Made by a program: the position numbers and the translations under genes
Part shown: one piece after another, positions 1-8,026 of the stretch
Layout: each line of letters opens with the position of its first letter
Position numbering within the stretch: position 1 is the stretch's first letter
Notes under the pieces: model-generated
Seen by the model: the letters and a program-made list of their open reading frames with translations, nothing else
The model's database searches: none
What the model was told of the DNA's origin: nothing
Assembly: GCA_000828075.3 (NCBI GenBank)
Contig: JXCB02000002.1
Coordinates: 1,242,248 to 1,306,247, forward strand
Source of the DNA: Tolypothrix campylonemoides VB511288
GTDB lineage: Bacteria > Cyanobacteriota > Cyanobacteriia > Cyanobacteriales > Nostocaceae
DNA: 64,000 nt
Direction of reading: 5' to 3'

Positions 1-320
1 ACTTGCTAGTACCAAAGTATAGACAGGTTTTACGTTGAGTACACAAACACTAGAACCCCTTTTGATAAATACTAGTCCCCTAGAGCTGAAAGTCTAGTAC
101 CTGTACCCAAAAAAAAATCATAACGCTCATCTGGTAAGAATTGCAAGCTTTGAGTGCAACCCTAATTAATTTAATAATCTTGATCCAATACCAATAAATT
201 CTTCTCGGCTGAGACATCTGATATAAAACCTATAGGATTTACGCAGAGATTCCCCTCTACCCCCCAAAATTCGCAGGTGAAAGCCGAGGAATGAGGGGGG
301 ACTTCTTAGCCCAACAGACA

Positions 321-372
321 ATTAACAGTGAACAGTTAGCAGTTAACAGTTAACAGCGAACAGTTAGCAGTA
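321..372. repeat. Short direct repeats upstream of the first gene
   Basis: Degenerate tandem copies of a roughly 7-base unit (CAGTTAA / CAGTTAG) lie immediately upstream of the first gene. This is the kind of short tandem repeat common in intergenic DNA of filamentous cyanobacteria. The rest of positions 1-380 is A+T-rich, with no gene or RNA that I can recognise. Confidence 0.6.
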
Positions 373-380
373 ATAGCTGA

Positions 381-797
381 ATGAAATTTAAACTTGTCCA
401 ATTTCTGACAGTTTGTTTAGTGACTGTATTGGTACTTTCTCCAGAGCTAGTGGTATTTAGCATGGTTTGGGAGCGACATATGGAGCTAGTACAAACAAAG
501 AGTTTAGCTTGTCAACTTAACCAGAGTTATACAAGTGAAATTGGATTAACCCCTACACAAGATAAATCAGAGCAAGATAGGTTTAACATCCATTCTGCTA
601 CAAACTTTGTCAAGCAATCCCTAGCGAACGCCGAACAGTACAAAATTATCAAGATATTACGATGGTTCTTTTTGTTATTCCCTATTTTTCTGGGAACACT
701 CGTTTTCTTATATGACAGATATCTGATTTATCGCGCTGCTGTTTTTCAGCAACAAGTAGAAATGTTAGAAAGACTTTGGCAAGGTATTGAACAATAA
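381..797 (+). CDS. Small two-helix membrane protein, unknown function
   Basis: A 138-residue protein with a hydrophobic N-terminal segment (about residues 7-28) and a second strong one (about 96-113, rich in W, F, L, I). Between them is a hydrophilic loop of about 65 residues, and a short basic/glutamine-rich tail follows. The topology suggests an inner-membrane protein with one extracytoplasmic loop. No family is recognised. The stop codon lies 11 bases before the ATG of the next gene, so the first three genes are probably one transcription unit. Translation starts at the first ATG after an A+T-rich repeat leader, and no clear Shine-Dalgarno sequence is visible. The neighbour resembles a domain found in cyanobacterial CHAT/TPR proteins, which hints at, but does not prove, a signalling role. 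Confidence 0.6.
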   Translation: MKFKLVQFLTVCLVTVLVLSPELVVFSMVWERHMELVQTKSLACQLNQSYTSEIGLTPTQDKSEQDRFNIHSATNFVKQSLANAEQYKIIKILRWFFLLFPIFLGTLVFLYDRYLIYRAAVFQQQVEMLERLWQGIEQ

Positions 798-807
798 ATT
801 ATTAACC

Positions 808-1059
808 ATGACTCAACAACGAGAAGACTTGTATTTCAATCTCATTGACCAACTGCTTCGTTGCCCAAATGGTCAAGAACCAGAAGTTTTAGAAGCTCAA
901 CCAGAATTGCTTGATGCTGGTTTTATACAGACAATCATGCAAGTGGCAACTGGATTTGCACACCAAGGTAATCAGGATGGTGCCCGGTTTTTAATTCATG
1001 TTGCGCGTGAGCTATCTAAGGAATTGGGATTCTACCCTGATCTTTCAAATAAGGAGTAA
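808..1059 (+). CDS. Stand-alone CHAT/TPR-associated helical domain protein
   Basis: An 83-residue, all-helical, acidic protein. A TTG at 787 would add seven residues and overlap the upstream stop; the ATG at 808 is the more natural start. The pattern of a cysteine-proline pair near residue 20, an acidic stretch, then GFAHQGNQD and ARFLIHVARELSKELG resembles the N-terminal helical module that precedes TPR and CHAT domains in many large cyanobacterial proteins (recognised from memory, not searched). Here it stands alone with no enzymatic domain. It is followed three bases later by the next gene, so the two are surely co-transcribed. A role as an adaptor or partner for a larger CHAT protein elsewhere is inference. 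Confidence 0.6.
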   Translation: MTQQREDLYFNLIDQLLRCPNGQEPEVLEAQPELLDAGFIQTIMQVATGFAHQGNQDGARFLIHVARELSKELGFYPDLSNKE

Positions 1060-1062
1060 ATA

Positions 1063-1374
1063 ATGCTATTGACTTCAACTGACGCCGGACAAATAGCGTT
1101 AGAATTTTTGATGGCTGAATGGAATGTTTTAGAAGAAAATAGAGAATGGTTTGTCATTGTTAACTCTCGCCTGATTGGTCAAAGCTGGTACATTGTGGAA
1201 CTGGGTGTTCCAGGATTTCCTGATAGGTGGTATATCCAAGTTTACGATAACGGGGCGTGCGACCCAGACTATACATTTCTTTCACCCAGCCGTGCTTCAG
1301 ACGGATATCTTGACCTTAACCAATTGCCAAGTCTGGTAGCGGAAGTGTTGGTATCAGAGCGTAATGTTCGATAA
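1063..1374 (+). CDS. Hypothetical 103-residue protein
   Basis: A compact alpha/beta protein with no signal peptide or membrane segment. Residues 10-60 hold an amphipathic helix followed by several beta-like stretches rich in W, Y and V (WFVIVNS, WYIVELGVPGFPDRWYIQVY). The size and fold pattern recall small immunity-type or NTF2-like domains, but I cannot assign a family. It begins three bases after the preceding stop codon, which places it last in a three-gene operon starting at 381. A short hairpin lies 125 bases downstream. Confidence 0.6.
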   Translation: MLLTSTDAGQIALEFLMAEWNVLEENREWFVIVNSRLIGQSWYIVELGVPGFPDRWYIQVYDNGACDPDYTFLSPSRASDGYLDLNQLPSLVAEVLVSERNVR

Positions 1375-1499
1375 AAAATGACACTCCAAAAATCTAAATG
1401 TAATCGAAATGTGCAAACTTGCGCATTATTGATAACAGCCTTTTGGGAAAAATCAAGTAACAATATGACTTAGTTTTTGCTTTTAAATAGCTAAAAGTG

Positions 1500-1522
1500 T
1501 AGGGTGGGCATTGCTCACCCTA
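1500..1522. other. Hairpin in the 1375-1684 gap
   Basis: An inverted repeat (TAGGGTG-GGC, loop ATT, GCT-CACCCTA) with one mismatch sits about 125 bases after the last gene of the 381-1374 operon. It could be a 3-prime processing or weak termination element, but no U-run follows it. The rest of this A+T-rich gap (1375-1684) shows no gene. Confidence 0.5.
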
Positions 1523-1684
1523 TAACCTGTTAATGTGTGATTTTTCCTTTAAGGAATTTCAAGTATGATTTATTTATAAAAAATAGGGAAATCTGTTTTT
1601 ATTCATAAATAGCAACCTTAATTTTATAATAAATTAGGGAAAACTTTACTAAAAGCATAATTCTATTATGCTATATTTAATAGT

Positions 1685-2050
1685 GTGACAATCCCTACAA
1701 AAATATCTTTTGTCATGATTAGTGAAGACATCCTAGCAAAAGAATTCATGAGGGTCGTCAATCACTATTACCCAAAAGTAGGGGAATTACTAGACGGCTG
1801 TTATGTGAAAGTTATCTCCTCTTACTGGGGACGACCTCCTAAACGCTTGCAATACATAGGAATTTATTGCTCTGAGGAAATAATGCCTTATGTGCAAGCT
1901 CACAAAGAAGTTTTAAGAGAGATAGCAGAAAATATGGGGCTAGTTCAGGTAGTCTTTTTGAATGCAACACGACTGCTGCGCGATCCAATGTCAAAAATCA
2001 AGCACATATATCCGCGTTTGTGGTTGGATTTGCACTTGGTCAGAACCTAA
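1685..2050 (+). CDS. Hypothetical protein, 111-121 residues
   Basis: The longest reading starts at GTG 1685 (121 residues). An in-frame ATG at 1715 gives a 111-residue product beginning MISEDILAKE and is about equally plausible. The protein is soluble, basic in its centre (YWGRPPKRLQYI) and has no signal peptide. No family is recognised. It ends 56 bases before the next hypothetical gene on the same strand, so the two may form a small unit. Both are cyanobacterial-looking orphans near the 381-1374 operon, and nothing in their sequence gives a function. Confidence 0.5.
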   Translation: MTIPTKISFVMISEDILAKEFMRVVNHYYPKVGELLDGCYVKVISSYWGRPPKRLQYIGIYCSEEIMPYVQAHKEVLREIAENMGLVQVVFLNATRLLRDPMSKIKHIYPRLWLDLHLVRT

Positions 2051-2106
2051 GAATATTAGTGAACGCAACTTCCTCGCTTATTAACCCTTAATTTAAAGGG
2101 ATTTGT

Positions 2107-2478
2107 ATGAAAAATAGATCCTTTCTTCCTCCAGATGATTTGCCTTCAACTGAGGCAACGCAAGTTGATAAAATACTGCGATCGCAGCTGGAACATTCGA
2201 CTGGTAGATGCTTTTTTGAAGCGTGCGACCAAATTACGCGAGCATTGTTGTCTAGCTGTCAGTGGTATGTCACCACCGATGATGGTGCTTTAATGCTGGT
2301 TATTGACTGTCCTGACATCGTCACTTACTGGCATATAGTCAGCAATATTCCACCAATTGGCAATAGGTTGGAACGGTTTGCTAGTAGCGCCAAAATCCGC
2401 GTATATCCGCCATTTGGCAAGGGGACACCGTTTGAAATCAGCGTCAATGAAATTTCGGCTTATCGAGATTGGCTATAA
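2107..2478 (+). CDS. Hypothetical 123-residue protein
   Basis: A soluble protein with an N-terminal flexible stretch (about 20 residues), a helix containing two cysteines (CFFEACDQ), then beta-like segments (WYVTTDDGALMLVIDC) and a C-terminal motif YPPFGKGTPFEI. A HIP1-like GCGATCGC site lies inside the gene. There is no signal peptide or membrane segment. No family is recognised. The ATG at 2107 follows an A+T-rich leader with AAAGGG eight bases upstream as a weak ribosome-binding site. The gene is followed by a repeat-rich 350-base gap. Confidence 0.55.
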   Translation: MKNRSFLPPDDLPSTEATQVDKILRSQLEHSTGRCFFEACDQITRALLSSCQWYVTTDDGALMLVIDCPDIVTYWHIVSNIPPIGNRLERFASSAKIRVYPPFGKGTPFEISVNEISAYRDWL

Positions 2479-2523
2479 AAGTCTTGAATGACCGATTATC
2501 TGTGATCACAGATGAAGCGCTAA

Positions 2524-2594
2524 TACCAGTTCTCTATAAACTTGCACTTAAGAAATATTCCTCTGTTCCTTGGCGTTCTTGGCTTCTTGGCGGT
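2524..2594. repeat. Dispersed repeat, copy 1 (of 2 seen)
   Basis: This stretch of about 70 bases (beginning TACCAGTTCTCTATAAACTT and ending TTGGCGGT) recurs with few changes at 18651-18712. Both copies are intergenic and in the same orientation. No coding sequence is supported here; the short open frames over it do not look like protein. Confidence 0.7.
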
Positions 2595-2670
2595 AGCCTG
2601 CGGCACGCCGCTGCGCGTCTACGTTTCCTATACCGCTTTGAGTGTTGAGTGCAATACATCAAGAAATAAG

Positions 2671-2752
2671 AACCACAGATGGACGAGGCAGTGCGTTGCG
2701 GGGGTTCCCCCCGTTGAAGCAACTGCCGTACAGATGGACACAGATAAATAAT
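2671..2752. repeat. Nested repeat: ACCACAGATGGAC repeat with inserted palindrome A
   Basis: A 41-base palindrome (2687-2727, outer arms GGCAGT / ACTGCC, inner G-run and C-run) interrupts an ACCACAGATGGACACAGATA-type repeat. CAGATGGAC occurs on both sides of the palindrome, as if duplicated on insertion. The same arrangement recurs at 4170-4281. The 2479-2828 gap holds no other recognisable feature. Confidence 0.7.
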
Positions 2753-2828
2753 TACTTCATCCAAACGAGAAGCGCTCTAATATTAAGTGCATCTTCATGG
2801 GGAATTGGTATAAATCAACTGAAAACTG

Positions 2829-3989
2829 TTAATTAATGTTGTGCCTTCCTACCAGCCAGAAAATGGGAATAGCAGCGAATTGAATAACGACAGAAAAGAC
2901 AACCAGTAAGCTGACGGATTGGTCGTATAAAATCCCCATTAGGGCGCTCCCCAAAAACCATGCCAAACCATAGCCAGCGCTAAAGGTACCGTAAGCAGAA
3001 GCGCGTTTGTCCATTGGTACCATTCCAGCGACAGCAGCTTTTAAAATGGATTCCTGCGCGCCCATTCCAATACCCCACAAAATCATTCCCAGAATGGCAA
3101 GATGAGAATTCCCTAAGAAAACTAACGGGGCGAACATCAATGACAGAAAAACTGCAACCACGAGGATAGAAATGCCAGTGCGGTCAAAAAGACGCCCAAA
3201 CACCAGTGCGGCTACAGCATCAACTCCCATAGCCAAAGCATAAAGCAAGGGAATTGTTTGCTCAGTAGCGATCGCTCCCTTTTGGAAATGATAAGCAATG
3301 AGGGGAAAATCTGCATACCCAGCAGCAACAAGTGCGACAGCACCCAGATAAACCCAAAACACTTGCGGCAAACCTTCGCCTTTAAGTATTGGGGTTTCTT
3401 GTTCAAAATCACGAGGGTTGGGGTAAAGCCATTGTGCCACTAAAAGCACACTTAACCCCAAGACAGCTGGCACAATCAAAATTGCAAAGCCACCCGGATA
3501 TCCTCCTTTCAAATAAATCACCGCCGCCACAGCCAATGGACCCATGACAGCACCAATTTGATCCAGTGCTTCATGCAAGCCAAAGCCAAAACCTCTGCCA
3601 ACTTGAGTTGCAGCATGAGAAAGCAACACATCTCGTGGAGGCGTGCGAATTGCTTTACCCGTGCGTTCAGCAATCATCAGTCCCGCTGCGACTTCCCAAC
3701 GTCCTACAAGGGCTAAAAAAGGCACAACTGCTGTATTGACGACATAACCAAGTGTGGTAATTCCCCAGTATTTTCGCGTTTGGTCACTGAGGTAACCAAT
3801 AACCAAGCGAAAGCCATAGCCAATTAACTCTCCCAAACCGGCTACAAGACCTACTACAGCGCCGCTAGCGCCTAAAACTCCAAGGTAAGCCCCTGTGATA
3901 CTACGCGCCCCTTCATAAGTTGCATCAGCACAAAGGCTAACAATACCCAACAAAATCACGAACTTTAAAGCCGCTTTTTTCTGCGACAT
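2829..3989 (-). CDS. Major facilitator superfamily transporter
   Basis: A 386-residue polytopic inner-membrane protein with about eleven to twelve hydrophobic helices spread over its whole length, the normal size for an MFS carrier. The first half shows the MFS loop between helices 2 and 3 (GYGFRLVIGYLSDQTRKYWG), and the motif GKAIRTPPRDVLL is typical of a bacterial MFS subgroup that includes fosmidomycin-resistance-like and uncharacterised exporters. A second copy of the loop pattern (VFGRLFDRTGI) is in the C-terminal half. The substrate cannot be read from the sequence. It is on the same strand as the dehydrogenase upstream but separated by a repeat-filled gap of about 370 bases, so it is probably a separate transcript. 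Confidence 0.85.
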   Translation of the reverse strand: MSQKKAALKFVILLGIVSLCADATYEGARSITGAYLGVLGASGAVVGLVAGLGELIGYGFRLVIGYLSDQTRKYWGITTLGYVVNTAVVPFLALVGRWEVAAGLMIAERTGKAIRTPPRDVLLSHAATQVGRGFGFGLHEALDQIGAVMGPLAVAAVIYLKGGYPGGFAILIVPAVLGLSVLLVAQWLYPNPRDFEQETPILKGEGLPQVFWVYLGAVALVAAGYADFPLIAYHFQKGAIATEQTIPLLYALAMGVDAVAALVFGRLFDRTGISILVVAVFLSLMFAPLVFLGNSHLAILGMILWGIGMGAQESILKAAVAGMVPMDKRASAYGTFSAGYGLAWFLGSALMGILYDQSVSLLVVFSVVIQFAAIPIFWLVGRHNIN

Positions 3990-4169
3990 ACCCTGATAAG
4001 CTATTCAATATTAAATAACTTATAAGCGTCGTAGGGGAGGAGTCAATCAAGTAAAAAGTAAAAAGATAAAAGTAAAAAGAAATCTTTATGACGAAGTTGG
4101 AGGCATCCAACAAGGAAATCTTTATCTTTCTCCATAAACAAGAGTGCAAAATCCAATTTTATGAAAAAA

Positions 4170-4281
4170 AACCACAGATGGACAACGGACACTTGCTTCA
4201 ACGGGGGGAACCCCCGCAACGCAGTGTCCTCCAGATGGACACAGATAATTTATCTGCGTTTATCCGCGCGCATCTGCGGTT
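4170..4281. repeat. Nested repeat: AACCACAGATG element with inserted palindrome B
   Basis: The outer element begins AACCACAGATG and ends CATCTGCGGTT, so its ends are inverted repeats. Inside it, 4187-4229 is a 43-base palindrome with outer arms GGACAC / GTGTCC and the same core as the palindrome at 2687. CAGATGGAC flanks the palindrome on both sides. The gap 3990-4355 has no gene; the short frames across it arise from the repeat. Confidence 0.7.
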
Positions 4282-4355
4282 CTAAATATCCATTAATCCT
4301 ACTTTTGAAAGAAGTCTTATGACGAATTGGGGGCTTGTATCACTTGAGATAAAGA

Positions 4356-5384
4356 TTACGGAATCATTGCTACCTTAATAACTTTACGCTCCCTCATCTC
4401 ACAAAACACCTGTTCTAAATCCTGCAATGCACGGTGTTCGCTAATCAGCAACTCAAAGGGAATCTTCCTGCTTGCAAGCAGTGAGAGCGCCGCCCGAACA
4501 TATTCAGGAGTATTGTGAAACACTCCTTTAAGAGTCAGTTCGCTGTAGTGCAGTTGTTCTGTGTTAACAGTAATAGTCGTATCTCGCGGACATCCGCCAA
4601 ATAGGTTAACGGTTGCACCAGGACGCGCGCAAGCAATTGCCGTTTCCCAAACACTCGGTACACCGGTTGCTTCTATCACAACATCTGCACCCCATCCTTG
4701 TGTTAGTTCTTTGACGAAACTAGGAATATCCGGCAACTGACGGTAATTAAAGGTTTTTGCCGCGCCTAATTTTTCCCCAATTTGTAGTCTTTGGTCATTC
4801 CCGCCAAACAGCAACACCTCAGCGTTGAGATCATGAGCCAATTTTGCTACAAACATCAGTCCAATCGCCCCATCTCCCAACACGACTACGCGATCGCCTG
4901 CTTTGACATTGGAACGGGCTACCCCATGCAGCACACAAGCTAGAGGTTCTGTCATTGCTGCCAATTCATACGGCAAGTCATCAGGAATTGGCAACATATT
5001 CTGTTGCACAATCGGTGCGGGAATTTTTAAATACTGGGCAAAAGTCCCGTTATTCCATGTCAAATTAGGACAAAGAGAGTATTCTTGCCGTTGACAAAAA
5101 AAACACTTTATGCATGGTGCAGAATTATTTGCCACCACGCGCTGACCCACCTGCCAAGCCGTAACACCTTCTCCTACGGCTACAATCTCTCCAGCAGCTT
5201 CATGACCAAACAAAGTCGGCGGTTTGAGCATCTTAGCATGACCGCCACGACGCCAAACTTTCAAGTCAGTACCGCAAGTTGTCGCTGCTCCCACCTTGAT
5301 AACAACTTCACCCACACTCGGAGTTGGGTCAGCGACTTGTTCTAAACTTAAATTCTCTTTGCCGTAAAGTAAGGCTGCTAACAC
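4356..5384 (-). CDS. Zinc-dependent alcohol dehydrogenase (MDR family)
   Basis: A 342-residue medium-chain dehydrogenase of normal family length. The GroES-like catalytic domain carries the zinc signature GHEAAGEIVAVGEGV, the catalytic-zinc cysteine in TTCGTDLKVW, and a structural-zinc lobe CIKCFFCQRQEYSLC. The Rossmann domain has the nucleotide motif VVLGDGAIGLMFVAKLA near residues 170-186. It should oxidise an alcohol or sugar alcohol with NAD(P). The closest flavour is sorbitol/threonine-dehydrogenase-like, but the substrate is not deducible. Read from the ATG at 5384, with a good hairpin just upstream. The neighbouring zinc-ribbon gene is on the same strand 88 bases upstream. Housekeeping or polyol metabolism is inference. 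Confidence 0.85.
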   Translation of the reverse strand: MLAALLYGKENLSLEQVADPTPSVGEVVIKVGAATTCGTDLKVWRRGGHAKMLKPPTLFGHEAAGEIVAVGEGVTAWQVGQRVVANNSAPCIKCFFCQRQEYSLCPNLTWNNGTFAQYLKIPAPIVQQNMLPIPDDLPYELAAMTEPLACVLHGVARSNVKAGDRVVVLGDGAIGLMFVAKLAHDLNAEVLLFGGNDQRLQIGEKLGAAKTFNYRQLPDIPSFVKELTQGWGADVVIEATGVPSVWETAIACARPGATVNLFGGCPRDTTITVNTEQLHYSELTLKGVFHNTPEYVRAALSLLASRKIPFELLISEHRALQDLEQVFCEMRERKVIKVAMIP

Positions 5385-5402
5385 AGCTTGTTACCAGTAA
5401 TG

Positions 5403-5431
5403 AACTCCACCTGATTTTACCAGGTGGAGTT
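5403..5431. terminator. Hairpin between the zinc-ribbon gene and the dehydrogenase
   Basis: A perfect 11-base stem (AACTCCACCTG / CAGGTGGAGTT) with a 7-base loop. On the plus strand a run of five T begins six bases later; on the minus strand no U-run follows. It may terminate or attenuate transcription between the two minus-strand genes. Function not certain. Confidence 0.55.
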
Positions 5432-5472
5432 GGGAACTTTTTACTCGTTCATGAGTCTTAAGTTCTAAATAA

Positions 5473-5658
5473 CTAGGATTTGACTGCTGGTTGAGGAACA
5501 ACTCCCGTGCTTCTTGCTTCTGCGTTGGGCATCCGACTCACAGTTAACAAAGGCACTTCTTGCCAGCAGGTTTTACAAAACCAGTAGAATTCACCATGAC
5601 GGACATGACGCAGGAGAGAACCACCGCAACAGGGACAACTGTTGGAGCTCAGACTCAT
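5473..5658 (-). CDS. Small zinc-ribbon protein
   Basis: A 61-residue protein with CPCC near residue 8 and CKTC near residue 29, a four-cysteine zinc ribbon, around the motif LLRHVRHGEFYWFC then WQEVPLL. Proteins with this exact layout are widespread and uncharacterised in cyanobacteria (recognised from memory). The C-terminal 25 residues are low-complexity and probably disordered. A strong Shine-Dalgarno sequence (AAGGAGG on the minus strand, plus-strand 5667-5673) precedes the ATG at a normal distance, which supports it as a real gene despite its size. It may bind nucleic acid or protein; function unknown. Confidence 0.75.
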   Translation of the reverse strand: MSLSSNSCPCCGGSLLRHVRHGEFYWFCKTCWQEVPLLTVSRMPNAEARSTGVVPQPAVKS

Positions 5659-5716
5659 ATATATGTCCTCCTTTTGAAAGGTTGTTGATTTATAGATGCA
5701 CTAAAAAACTTGTTGA

Positions 5717-6784
5717 TTAAAACTGGATTTTCGCCGCATGAATGCGACCGTTTGAATTGATGCGGTCTTTTATGATTTTTCCATAAACCGCCTCGTATCC
5801 ATCAACCATTTGGATAACGCTAAACTTGTTCTCTATGTATTCTCGGCAAGTTTGACGGCTGAGTTCCAAAGCTCGTGGAATCATTGCTGCCATTTCATCA
5901 AGACTTTGGCACACAAAACCTGAGACTCCGTGGGCAATCACCTCCGGTACAGAACCTAAATTCATGGCAATCACTGGTGTACCAGTTGCCATTGATTCAA
6001 TCATCACTAAGCCAAAAGGTTCTTGCCAGGTGATTGGGAAAAGGGTGATCGCAGCATTGCCTAGCAATTCAACTTTTTCGGCGTGGTTGATTTCACCTAA
6101 ATATTGAATTTGCTGACCATCAATGTGTGGGGCAATCTCTTGTTCAAAAAACTTAGAGTCTACAACATCAACTTTTCCTGCCATTTTGAGACGCCAACCA
6201 GTTTGCTTAGCAATGGCGATCGCGTGTTGCGGTCCCTTTTCCGGCGAAAAGCGTCCTAAGAATGCCAAGTATGGCGGATCTTGAGGTTGGGCAACAAAAG
6301 AGTAATCTTCTGGATTAATCCCGTTGTAGACCGTGCCAACATAGTTGAGGTTTATTTCACGCTGCGCGTTACTAATACTGACGTATGGTTGCTTTTGGTG
6401 GTGAGTGTATACGTGACGGTTGTCTGTTGTAAATCTGCCGTGCAGAGTATGCACTGTGGGTGTTGGCACAAAACTCGCCAAGGGTAACGCCGAAATTCCC
6501 AAATGGGAGTGGATAATATCGAATTCGTCTGCTATCTGATAAACTTGGCTGAGTTCCAGCATTTCGTACACTGTATACTCTTTGACGTTCGGGTCTAAGC
6601 GCAATGCACGAGGATAAACTGCTTCTAATCTAGCCAATGTTTGCGAATCTCCAGACGCGAACAAAGTGACATCATGACCTCGATGCACTAGTTCATCGGT
6701 CAAGCGACTCACGACTAGCTCTATTCCTCCGTATGTAGGAGGCGGAACTCGTTCCCATAAGGGGGCTACTTGAGCGATTTTCAT
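5717..6784 (-). CDS. Glycosyltransferase family 4
   Basis: A 355-residue GT-B glycosyltransferase. The N-terminal domain begins MKIAQVAPLWERVPPPTYGG, a start typical of GT4 enzymes (glycine-rich acceptor loop). The C-terminal donor domain has FLGRFSPEKGP near the middle and the EX7E catalytic/donor motif in EPFGLVMIESMATGTPVI. It should transfer a sugar from a nucleotide donor to a glycan or lipid at the cytoplasmic face. Donor and acceptor are unknown. It is monocistronic as far as can be seen, reading away from the exonuclease gene. The 360-base gap between the divergent pair (6785-7146) must hold both promoters, but no clear consensus stands out. Confidence 0.88.
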   Translation of the reverse strand: MKIAQVAPLWERVPPPTYGGIELVVSRLTDELVHRGHDVTLFASGDSQTLARLEAVYPRALRLDPNVKEYTVYEMLELSQVYQIADEFDIIHSHLGISALPLASFVPTPTVHTLHGRFTTDNRHVYTHHQKQPYVSISNAQREINLNYVGTVYNGINPEDYSFVAQPQDPPYLAFLGRFSPEKGPQHAIAIAKQTGWRLKMAGKVDVVDSKFFEQEIAPHIDGQQIQYLGEINHAEKVELLGNAAITLFPITWQEPFGLVMIESMATGTPVIAMNLGSVPEVIAHGVSGFVCQSLDEMAAMIPRALELSRQTCREYIENKFSVIQMVDGYEAVYGKIIKDRINSNGRIHAAKIQF

Positions 6785-7146
6785 AAGTTGTTTTGGTTCA
6801 GCAGGTAAAATAGTCCTGTTGCTAGGACTGACATATGATGACGGTAGAGCATTTGTACCTAATCATCATGATTTTTAAGTTAACCTGACTAGCTCAAGCG
6901 AGCGCAATTTCGGTTAACCGTACCCTGATATAGCCACAGACTCATTTCACACCACTTTTTATAATGACTATACAGAGAATGTAGTTTTACATTACTCTTA
7001 ATAAGATAGCGATTCATCTATCTTGGGGATCATAATAATTCAAACATTTTGTAACGAAAAATACCAAACTATCAAAAAGGGATCAATTTTTGAGAGCGTT
7101 GCAGGAGGGGGAGAAAATAATTCATGACTACTGAAAATTGACTCAT

Positions 7147-7929
7147 ATGAAAATTGCTACTTGGAATGTCAACTCGATTCGCACTCGTCTAGGACACGTT
7201 GTTGATTGGTTGAGTCAAAATCACGTTGATGTCCTGTGTATGCAAGAAACGAAAGTTGTAGATGAGAAATTTCCCTGTGCTACCTTCGAGCAATTGGGCT
7301 ATCATCTTTATCTATCAGGACAAAAAGCTTACAACGGTGTTGCCATAGCAAGCCGTGAACCACTAGAAGATGTCACCCGTGGTTTTACGCCTATTTTGTT
7401 AGATGTGCCGCCAGATTGGGATGAGCAAAAACGGGTGATCACAGGTGTCATTGATGGTATCAGAATTGTCAATCTTTACGTACCCAATGGTTCTGCTGTG
7501 GGGAGCGAGAAATATGAATACAAGCTGGGTTGGTTAACAGTGCTGCAGGAGTATTTGCGATCGCTTCTTTTATCCTCACCTGCTATCTGTATGTGTGGAG
7601 ACTTTAACATTGCTCTTGAAGATAAAGATATTCATAATAGTGTGAGTACTGAAAATCACATCATGGCATCAGAACGAGAGCGCCAAGCCTTACGAGATAT
7701 TCTCTTATTAGGATTTGCTGATGCTTTTCGCAAATTTACCTCTGAAGGCGGACACTATAGTTGGTGGGACTATCGAGCCGTATCTTTTCGGCGTAACTTG
7801 GGTTGGCGTATTGACCATCACTATCTCACACCCGACTTATATGAGCGTGCTAAAAGCTGCACAATTGATGTAGCTCCCAGAAAGTTACCTCAACCGAGCG
7901 ATCATACGCCAGTGATTGTTGAATTCTAA
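7147..7929 (+). CDS. xth: Exodeoxyribonuclease III
   Basis: A 260-residue AP endonuclease / 3-prime exonuclease of the base-excision repair pathway. Family motifs are all present: KIATWNVNSIRTRL at the N-terminus, the metal-binding glutamate in MQETKVVD, the GDFNIA segment, and the C-terminal catalytic Asp-His in PSDHTPVIV. Its length matches bacterial ExoIII. A TTG at 7138 would add three residues; the ATG at 7147 gives the standard N-terminus. It is transcribed away from the GT4 gene, and the SDR gene follows 97 bases later in the same direction after a short repeat of the ATTAGTCAT type. Confidence 0.93.
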   Translation: MKIATWNVNSIRTRLGHVVDWLSQNHVDVLCMQETKVVDEKFPCATFEQLGYHLYLSGQKAYNGVAIASREPLEDVTRGFTPILLDVPPDWDEQKRVITGVIDGIRIVNLYVPNGSAVGSEKYEYKLGWLTVLQEYLRSLLLSSPAICMCGDFNIALEDKDIHNSVSTENHIMASERERQALRDILLLGFADAFRKFTSEGGHYSWWDYRAVSFRRNLGWRIDHHYLTPDLYERAKSCTIDVAPRKLPQPSDHTPVIVEF

Positions 7930-8026
7930 AATTTAGTTATTCGTCATTAGTTATTAGTCATTAGTCATGAGTTAAAAAAAAGCTTTGAACTATTGACTCA
8001 TCCACAATCCAAAATCCAAAATCGAT

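Noticed and set aside
2542-2836. Three overlapping short open frames on both strands
   Set aside because: They run across dispersed repeats and palindromes, have low-complexity translations and no ribosome-binding sites.
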